Shown one piece after another: positions 55,601 through 64,000 of a DNA stretch of 64,000 nt. The first letter of the stretch is position 1; every line of letters starts with the position of its first letter. The DNA is taken from positions 149,279,962 through 149,343,961 of the forward strand of contig NC_061512.1 in NCBI RefSeq assembly GCF_022539505.1, in the 5' to 3' direction. Under the pieces are notes generated by a model. That model was not told the origin of the DNA. It did no database searches and worked only from the letters and a program-made list of their open reading frames with translations. The DNA comes from Lolium rigidum (Eukaryota; Streptophyta; Magnoliopsida; Poales; Poaceae). The translations under genes were made by a program, and so were the position numbers.

Positions 55601-56870
55601 CTGATCATCAATAGTTGATTTTAGCATCAGGATACATCTTCGCGGGATCAAATATATGATGGTATGTTAATATTAAACTAGAATATATATGTGGAATATT
55701 TTCATCTGGAATCCATGTCTTCACTCATTTTTGCAGCATGGAATAACTAATTTTCTGAATATGAGAATTGGCTTATTTGATCTATATAGGAGTATGATTT
55801 ACATCTCCGTAGTGTTCAACCTGGTCGAAGAATTAAAATGAAGCTCGTCTGATGTAAAATTCAAAATAAATACATTCTTGTAAATTGCTTGGAGAAATGT
55901 AACAATTTACTCTAAGTCAGTTCGGAAGTCACTTTTTCGTATATACGAGTATTGTCTTAAGGGTTTATAAAGCACTGTAGATTTTGGATTTCAGAATCTG
56001 GCCTGTCTAGCGATCATGCCATTCAGTTTCTGTGAGCATGTAAAAGAGCAACCCTATTTTTTAAAAAGCTTTCTTTCCTTTCAGTATATTTTTGGTTGCA
56101 TTGTGTGCTCCCAGTTCCTCAATTTTTCTCTGATTTGAGGCCTTTACGCCCATTTTCGTTGGTGAATAGTTGCTGCTACTTTTTGCCTTCGTTTAACTTG
56201 TTTTTCTGACTGAAGTTAGGAAAATTATATAGCTACCATGATATATTGCATTCAGTAGCATAAACAAGAGTTTATGCATTGTATTGATTGTGCCAACTTG
56301 TGCACACTGGCCTCAGAGGCAAGATGCCAATACCATCAGGTTCCTTTCCTTCTTTGCTTGGATATATGCTTGCTAGGTTAGTGATTGATCATTTTTTCTA
56401 TAATTCTTTTAGCTAGCCAATCGCCTGCTTCACCATGAGTTCTTATCCATTGCACTAATGGTGACTATTCACTGCATTTAACAGCACGCCGTGCTGTTGA
56501 AGCTTTTCTTAACCTTAATAAGTGATTATATCTAGCCTTACAAAGAAGATTTAAAGAGGATGCATTGCTAGCCTCTTTATATGCTATAATATGTCGAGTA
56601 GATGTGGTCTTTTAATTTGTTAAATCTCTCCACCATAACATGATATCTTCTTTTCTTTACAGGTCAAGGCATCATTTCCAAATACAGAGTATTCTGTCCA
56701 TCCAGATTTGTGCATCTAGCCAAGCAATTCTTGATGTTGCTTTGAGCTAGCTGTATGGTTCAGAGATGGTTCTTCATTTCGGCTTCTCTTCATTTGTGGC
56801 TTGCACGGATTCGGCGCCAGCAGAGTCCTCTACGAGTAAGGTCCTCCTCTTCCTTCTTTCTGTCCTCCAC
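52621..56870. other. AT-rich intron-like DNA
   Basis: Mostly non-coding. A GC-rich island at about 54200-54500 has overlapping frames on both strands (for example LLISLVTICALVAAHIAHQKD) without a known domain, possibly a captured exon. An imperfect direct repeat of about 80 bp carries GATATTAGTTACCTGAT near 55510 and 55591. Confidence 0.35.
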
Positions 56871-56875
56871 GGATC

Positions 56876-59065
56876 TGTAGGATAACGTTGCATAGAAAAC
56901 AAAAATTTTCCTACCGCGAACACGCAATCCAAGCCAAGATGCAATCTAGAAGACGGTAGCAACGAGGGGGTATCGAGTCTCACCCTTGAAGAGATTCCAA
57001 ATCCTACAAGATGAGGCTCTTGTTGCTGCGGTAGACGTTCACTTGCCGCTTGCAAAAGCGCGTAGAAGATCTTGATCACGATCGGTTCCGGCGCCACGAA
57101 CGGGCAGCACCTCCGTACTCGGTCACACGTTCGGTTGTTGATGAAGACGACGTCCACCTCCCGTTCCAGCGGGCAGCGGAAGTAGTAGCTCCTCTTGAAT
57201 CCGACAGCACGACGGCGTGGTGTCGGTGGCGGTGGAGAACTCCGGCGGAGCTTCGCTAAAGCTACGCGAAAGATATGGAGAAGAGGGGGCGGCTAGGGTT
57301 TGGGAGGGGGTGGCCGGCCACTTCAAGGGGGGCGGCCAGCTTGTGGTCTTGGGGTTGGCCGGCCCCCTCCCTTGGCCCCTCATTATATAGGTGGATCCCC
57401 AAGAGTTGGTCTCCAAGTCTTCGAATAAGACCCGAACCAAAAACCTTCCATAAGGAGGGGAAACCTAGCCAAGCTAGGACTCCCACCAAAGGTGGGAGTT
57501 CCACCTCCCATATGGGGGGGTGGCCGGCCCCCTAAGGCCTCGTTCGGTTAGGATGGATTGAATCCAAGCATGGATCTGATCCAGACAGGGATCTGGTTGA
57601 TCCAGAGCGCACACCCAATCCATTGTAACCCGCTCTCCTAATCCCCTTATAATCCATCTTTTAAGGAACATGTTCGTTTAGGCCCGTTGCTGGCCTGTCG
57701 ACCATTCTCTCGTTCTCTCAGGGAATTATTTCCATAGATCAGATGGAGAGATTATTTTTCCAGACCGAGTCTGAAGAAAATTGTTGGGGTGAGTTGGTTC
57801 ATATTCCCGCCAGGGGCTAAACGAAGAGCAAAATTTTGCTACGCTGGAATAATTACCTCGCGGGGCTAGAAACCCCGGATTGGATGCAATCCAGACTAAT
57901 CCCTCCCTGTACGAGATTAAACGAACGGGGCCTAAGGGGGAGTCCACTTGGGACTCCTCCCCCACTAGGGTTGGCCGGCCATGGAGGTGGAGTCCCATGT
58001 GGACTCCACCTTCCTTGGTGGTTTCTTCCGGACTTTTCTAGAACCTTCTAGAACCTTCCATAGAACCTTCCGCGACATTTTAATTCACATAAAATGACAT
58101 CCTATATATGAATCTTATTCTCCGGACCATTCCGGAACTCCTCGTGATGTCCGGGATCTCATCCGGGACTCCGAACAAATATTTGAACTCCATTCCATAT
58201 TCAAGTACTACCATTTCAACATCCAACTTTAAGTGTGTCACCCTACGGTTCGTGAACTATGCGGACATGGTTGAGTACTCACTCCGACCAATAACCAATA
58301 GCGGGATCTGGAGATCCATAATGACTCCCACATATTCAACGATGACTTTAGTGATCGAATGAACCATTCACATACAATACCAATTCCCTTTGTCACGCGA
58401 TATTTTACTTGTCCGAGGTTTGATCTTCGGTATCACTCTATACCTTGTTCAACCTCGTCTCCGACAAGTACTCTTTACTCGTACCGTGGTATGTGGTCTC
58501 TTATGAACTTATTCATATGCTTGCAAGACATTAGACGACATTCCACCGAGAGGGCCCAGAGTATATCTATCCGTCATCGGGATGGACAAATCCCACTTGT
58601 TGATCCATATGCCTCAACTCATACTTTACGGATACTTAATCCCACCTTTATAGCCACCCATTTACGCAGTGGTGTTTGATGTAATCAAAGTACCTTTCCG
58701 GTATAAGTGATTTATATGATCTCATGGTCATAAGGACTAGGTAACTATGTATCGAAAGCTTATAGCAAATAACTTAATGACGAGATCTTATGCTACGCTT
58801 AATTTGGGTGTATCCATTACATCATTCATACAATGATATAACATTGTTATTAATAACATCCAATGTTCATGAGTATGAAACTAATCATCCATTAATCAAC
58901 AAGCTAGTTAAGAGGCATACTAGGGACTCTTTGTTGTTTACATATCACACATGTATCAATGTTTCAGTTAATACAATTATAGCATGGTATATAAACATTT
59001 ATCATAAACATAAAGATATATATAATAACCACTTTTATTATTGCCTCTTGGGCATATCTCCAACA
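56876..59065 (-). mobile_element. BARE-1/Angela/WIS-type Copia solo LTR
   Basis: On the minus strand it starts TGTTGGAGATATGCCCAAG and ends AACGTTATCCTACA, the termini of the BARE-1/Angela/WIS family that dominates wheat and barley genomes. The perfect duplication GGATC flanks it (56871-56875 and 59066-59070). No internal domain is present, so it is a solo LTR. Removing the nested MITE leaves about 1.79 kb, the usual LTR length for the family. Confidence 0.92.
57536..57932. mobile_element. Tourist-like MITE nested in the solo LTR
   Basis: A 397-bp insert with ends GGCCTCGTTCGGTTAGG and TTAAACGAACGGGGCC and the TAA target duplicated (57533-57535 and 57933-57935). It is non-coding, and inner repeats (GGATTGAATCC / GGATTGGATGCAATCC) extend the fold-back. 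Confidence 0.85.
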
Positions 59066-59070
59066 GGATC

Positions 59071-61060
59071 GGGGCACACTTGAGAAATGGCATGGTGTCT
59101 CGTGTGCTTTTGTCTGTTTTCTTGCAGGTTGTTCCATCCGTTCTGTCGCTTTGCACAAGCTGGTTGGTGTTTCCGTGCGTTGCTGCTTTGCTAGGAGCAT
59201 GCTCGCTACCTTTTCGGCCGTTCGGATCAAGGTATTGGCCTTTTTGTAGTTGAGACAATCTTGTCATTGTGGCCAAAAACGGATCCTCTGATTTAGACAT
59301 GCCAGCCAGGCATGCCACTTCCTATGTTTTTATGGTAAAAATCAAGCAATTGAATTACTGGATTTGCAAGAGTAACACTTTATCTAAGAGCAAATGGGGT
59401 GCTTGGATTAGAAATATAAAAAAATTGCTACACAATGACATGACCTTGTACTGGACCATTCTTTCTTTCTTAGCATGATGAATCTATGATTCTTTTTTTG
59501 TTTGAGGTAAGCTATTGTGCCGTCTCCTTACAGGTAGCAGGTAGCAGCAGATCTGGTTAGGGAAACACAAGAAGGAGAAAAGCAACCAGATATTGCCGCT
59601 GGTATTGCAGTAATTTCTGCCCCTCTCTCTCTTTCTCGATTTCCATTATAACACTTGCAGAGCACATGTAGTGTTGAAAAATTAACCCTCACCCGATGGA
59701 GAAAGTCATCATGTTGTGTGAAAATGAATGTCACATGTGGCTTGCAACTGTTTTTTTCCATTTATCAATGAAAAAAAGAGCGTTTGTGTAGAAATGTTAT
59801 GTCTGACCCGATGGAGAAAGTTTCTGAAAAACCAAAACATTGCTTCTGACTGCATCTGTCCACCTACAAGAAGTGATTTTTCCGGCTCCATGGCGAGTGG
59901 CAGTGGCTGCATCTGTTAGCCTGGCTACACATCTCCAAATCCATGGTTGGAGCTATCTCCGATCTAAGAGTTATAGTTTGGAGCTCGAATTTCTTTTGGC
60001 ATGTCTCATGGTAATATACACAGGTGTATATGCAGGCGAATTCTTAGTCCATACCTTGGATGCTCGTTAATAAAATATATATGGACATGGTTTTAGTTTG
60101 CCAATTGTTTTAGTTTTCTACTTTATTACAACGTCTGTAATTCTTAGTGCTAGAAGAATTAGTGAGACTATTAGAACTAAATTCTTAATATTTAGCTGTT
60201 TTTCATGTGAGAGAAATAGCATTCTGAAAATAGCAGTGTTCTAAAGAAAAAGCTAGCAGCACTCGACGGTTTGCAGGCTCATGCCTTGACGCCATATGTG
60301 CCTTGCCGACGAGTCCATGATTCTCAAGTGTTTCGTTCGGCGGCAACAAAGGAGAGTGATTTCAGTTTTACTTATCTCTGGATGTTTAGGCTTATGAAGT
60401 AAATGATTTTTCCAATCGTTGGATTGGGGAATTGAGACGTATTCCCTGGAAAGAGGCTTATTTGGTGGTTGTACTGTGCTGGCTGTACTTCCCTGGAACG
60501 AATCAGTTTAGGCTTATTCTCTGATTGTACTGTGCTGTCCTTTGGCTGCCCTGGATGGGGTTTAACAGCAAAAAGGTCTAGGAAGATAAGAATTTGCTAA
60601 ATCCAAACAAGCTTGCGTCACAGGTGATCATTGTCACCATCTACTCACGATTGTGTTGCATGGACTCTTTTTCTGCTTGGGAAAGAGCTCCTAATTAGGA
60701 ATGGACATTCCTTTTTACAATACCCCTGGTTTCATTGATAGCTATGCTTAACTTGGGAGATATATGCTTTTCCTTAAGCATATTCTTTTTAGTCTTAAAT
60801 GTACATCATATTCTTTGTGATATATAATTTCCTAATGAGTAGTCCTATCGCTTGAATGTTATTTTACCTTCAAGTTCCACCCTCGGAGGGTCTCGATTCA
60901 ATTTCGCCAGGTGGTGCGCTGAATACTCCTGCTGATTCTAATGGTTTGTCTGGTTTATGCTTTAGTTCTTACCGTTCGTGTTTTTTAAGGCTTTTTGGTG
61001 ATGCGTTGTTGTCTCTCGGAATACATGTTTTGGGAAATATGCGGCAAAACTTATATGTGT
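59071..61060. other. Intron-like DNA, continuation of unit 3
   Basis: Continues the sequence interrupted by the solo LTR. No gene or element was recognised. Confidence 0.35.
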
Positions 61061-61182
61061 TGGATTTCAATGTTGTTGCCATGAGGTACATCTCATATGA
61101 GCTGGATTTCAATGTTGTTGCCATGAGGTACATCTCATATGAGCTGGATTTCAATGTTGTTGCCATGAGGTACATCTCATAA
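61061..61182 (+). repeat. 42-bp tandem repeat, about 2.9 copies
   Basis: Near-identical units start at 61061, 61103 and 61145. The period is a multiple of three, so the open frame 60856-61182 repeats LDFNVVAMRYISYE. Confidence 0.9.
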
Positions 61183-61897
61183 TTCAGTCGCTTGACTTAC
61201 TTACTCCTGCCTATAGTAAAAATGTTGAGTTGTCTCAACTTTGTACCCTTTTCCTCTATATAAACTACTTGCATTACCAGAGACAATATGTGACTCTTTT
61301 TCTCCTGGTAAATATATTATTATCCTTCATTTTAGGGCACTAATGACACCGTTGTTTTACAAATGCTTGATTCCGTTACCGTCCAACCACGACAAATTGA
61401 TCAGTAAACTAGGCATTAATCATTTTGCCGAAATAAGATAACACAAAATATATACCTATTCAAATCTTCAATACCTTCACTGCACGCCATTCCGATCTCA
61501 CACCAACAAACATAAATGAGGCACTTTTGGAGAGCAAAGGCGGTTGCGTTTCCAAGTATTTACATGAGCCAAAAATACAGTAACTAATTACGGATATGCT
61601 TCTCACTATTTATACTTACAGAATTCTCTTCTTACTGCGTAATTAGCAGCTGACAAACTTACTTATTTTCTGTGCAAAGAAATATTAAAGTTTCATTTTT
61701 GGTTCCAGGGAAACACAATGGAGGTATGTGTGCCAGCCAATCGTACGGAGTCAGTTCAAAGAACTTCTGAAGAAAGGCTATGTGTGTACCAGTCAATTGT
61801 ACAGGTCAGTTCCACATGTGTCGAAAGAAGACACACTACGAATTATTTCAATATTTTAGATTGAATTTTTTTTACATTCAGCTGTGCTTTGGTTAGC

Positions 61898-62182
61898 CTC
61901 ATGTTGTTAATTTATGGGTGCTGCTGATTGAATTTCTGTGAATTTAATATTTAGTTTTTTTTTATCTCAGCTATATATATCTTGGATGTTCAGTGCAAAT
62001 TAGTTACTGTATTTTGGACCCTGCTGTGCCAAAGTGAGCTCTTGGTTTTCGATTTTATTAGAGTTTAATTTTGCTTAGGCTCATGTTGTTAATTTTTGGG
62101 AGCTGCTGATTGTATTTCTCTGAATTTAACATTTAGGTTTTTTTTATCTCAGCTATATAAAGTATCTTAGATGTTTAGTGCC
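61898..62182 (+). repeat. Tandem duplication, offset 182 bp
   Basis: 61898-62005 and 62080-62182 share CTCATGTTGTTAATTT, GCTGCTGATTG, TTTATCTCAGCTATATA and a GATGTTyAGTGC end, with small differences. Confidence 0.8.
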
Positions 62183-63450
62183 ATGCCAATGATTGTGATA
62201 TATCTATGTTGTGTAGCCAGGTAATTAATAATGCTTAATGTTATTTTGTTTATAGGATACATCTCGCATGGGTGAGATCAGAAGGTCTAGGTCATTGTTT
62301 GGCAATGTATCCGTGGCTTACGCTGAAAACTTCCTCTCATAATGATGGTTGCTGTGTGACCTTATCAGTGGTTTATGTTGGAAGCAAGCATGTTTTTTGA
62401 TAACTTCTTCTACGCTGGTGACTGTTGGCTGAAGTTATTTCGGTGCGAGAACTGAGCTATACTTCAAGTGTATCTCTGCTTGTAATCATTAGCATCGGAC
62501 CCATGCTATGTACGGAAACTGTGTCAACATCATATTATTTCCAGGGAGGGTTGCAGGTAATTATTCTTCAAAACTATTTGATATCCATTGAGTAGTCAAA
62601 ATCTTCTCTCTTTATTTAGTCAAAGGAGGCTGAATAGAAAGCTCCATCATTATTTATCGTGTGGCCTTTTGTTCCCCGAGAAAAGGAAAGCATAGCTAAT
62701 CATTCATATGGGGCATTACGGCATTATTACAGTGTGTTCCTTTTCCTTGCAAGTAACATATATTCACGTGCCAGCCTTGATCCATTTACTACTTAACACT
62801 GTTGTTAACTTACCCTAAATTTTTAGAAATCTTTTCTATTTATTTGGAATATAGTCGCCTGTTTTGATGAGTTATATAAGAGATTGTCGGATCTGTTCGT
62901 TGCATTTTTCATCGATTACTGACTATCTGGATTGAACAACAACGGCTATTTCAACTTTAGGGGAATGGTTATTTCAAAAATTAGTGCACACCTGCGTGTT
63001 ATGCATCCGTCAAAATAGTTCTGCAAAATAGAAATAACATCTGTTTTTTTAGTTTCTGTTGGTTGCCAAATAGCTATATGTATTCATTTCCTTTTAGCAT
63101 GAACATAGAAGATCCCTTTCCTATTGCTTTTGTGCCTTTTTCCAATGTATACAAGGTAAGAAGGGCATGTTTTTTCAAATATCATTGCGGAGCAGCTCTA
63201 CAAATTTGTTCACTTGTCATGTACTTTATTTCTAGGTTTTGATTGCCTGCTTCTTTGTTTCTTCTCATTTGTTTGCCTTCTGCAGATGTACTGGCAGGTG
63301 TAACTCGCCATTCTGGGAAGAATTGGTGGGTTGTCTCCGCTCCTGAGACCCAACACTTCCGAGCGAGAAGAAGCTCATCTGTTCCCGTCACTTGCTAAAA
63401 ATCTAACATAAAACTGTTTGTTCTTTACTGCCACAATACCATCTGGAGCA
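62183..63450. other. AT-rich DNA, nothing recognised
   Basis: No frame above about 70 codons and no element ends were seen. Confidence 0.35.
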
Positions 63451-63454
63451 GGCT

Positions 63455-63760
63455 GTTGCCTGAGTGGTGCTACTTCTTCGAGCTCAAACACGCAAGAGCC
63501 ATCTGGCCTTCTGCGATTTTCTGCCGGCAGGGCGGCGAAACTACATCCTCCACGGCGGAGGCCTTCTTCGATTCTGCTGTTGGAGCTTGGCGCCTCCTCT
63601 TCATCAAGTGGTGTGTCCCCGGTGAACTGAAGGTGACCGGCGGCTTCGACTCTTCCTCAGGAATGGAGCTGGATCCTCGGCGGCGACGCTTAAGGACGCC
63701 GGCGAATGGTGGATTGAATGGATATCTGGGGCCTTCTAGGCCCTGTCCTCGTGCAAATTT
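63455..63760 (+). mobile_element. Fragment related to the retroposon at 24120-25168
   Basis: Shares CTCGGCGGCGACGCTT...GGACGCCGGCGA and CACGGCGGAGGCCTTCT-like phrases in the same order with 24800-24985. A T-run follows at about 63758. Ends were not defined. Confidence 0.5.
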
Positions 63761-64000
63761 TTTTTTTGACCCTTTTGATAGTTGTATCTACAACTGGTAC
63801 CAATCTTTTTTTCAACGTTTTCATTTTCCTGCCATGTAAAGTGCTCTCTATATTAGTTAGGCATAAAGTAGATGCCCAAGATATATTTAGAACATGTTTG
63901 GTAATGTATAATGTCTCCATTCCAGGTTATAGATTTTGCTTTCAAACTTTTATCCTTCAAATGTTTTTCATTTTCTCCAACCTCTTTAATTGTGTCCTTG
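63761..64000. other. AT-rich right edge, nothing recognised
   Basis: Non-coding to the window end. Confidence 0.3.

Noticed and set aside
58359..59083. Open frames inside the solo LTR
   Set aside because: The sequence is recognisable LTR DNA of a BARE-1/Angela-type element and such frames are not genes.

Overview
The window is repeat-dense plant nuclear DNA, most likely from a pooid grass of the wheat/barley group. The strongest lineage clue is a solo LTR at 56876-59065 whose termini and body match the BARE-1/Angela/WIS Copia family. Grass Stowaway, Tourist and PIF/Harbinger elements, L1-type LINEs and Helitron-like 3' ends agree with this. Nothing bacterial, plastid or viral was seen.

Layout. 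1-5598: LINE A (+), cut by the window start, with decayed ORF1 and ORF2. 5599-7201: small non-coding LTR retrotransposon 'A' (-). 7202-17365: two gene-like non-coding stretches (GC-rich telo-box leader, then AT-rich intron-like DNA), each closed by a Helitron-type hairpin plus CTAG (11726 and 17365). 17509-19573: PIF/Harbinger element with a nearly intact transposase. 19767-21538: Stowaway MITE split by element 'B', a complete 1647-bp relative of A. 21587-25195: five-exon remnant gene (-) of the Ulp1/MULE-associated type, broken at two poly-C runs and by a retroposon in its first exon. 25569-28198: element carrying an AP2/ERF-like domain, a fold-back element and a Stowaway. 28200-35360: tandem duplication of a WIYLD-domain gene, the right copy (31689-35346, -) plausibly functional and the left one decayed. 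Between the two WIYLD exon blocks lie a tRNA-Glu-like sequence, a dispersed repeat and a 5'-truncated LINE. 35436-41290: MITEs, a second Harbinger transposase split by a 2430-bp solo LTR, and a retroposon remnant. 43403-48416: full-length LINE B (-) with a perfect 17-bp target duplication. 49040-51620: LINE fragments, a second AP2/ERF-like remnant, and a third copy of an unnamed dispersed repeat 'R'. 51640-64000: a third telo-box leader followed by intron-like DNA, interrupted by the BARE-1/Angela-type solo LTR, which itself holds a Tourist-like MITE.

Only the WIYLD gene looks like an ordinary host protein gene. Everything else is mobile DNA at several depths of nesting, and exact target-site duplications let much of the insertion order be read. 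The most unusual signal is in elements A and B: short GC-rich hairpins with T-rich five- or six-base loops and compensating stem changes, including a compound hairpin that abuts the LTR end and primer site in both.

Limits: everything was read by eye. Family names come from recognised motifs, exon limits from splice consensus and frame, and the ends of degenerate elements are approximate.
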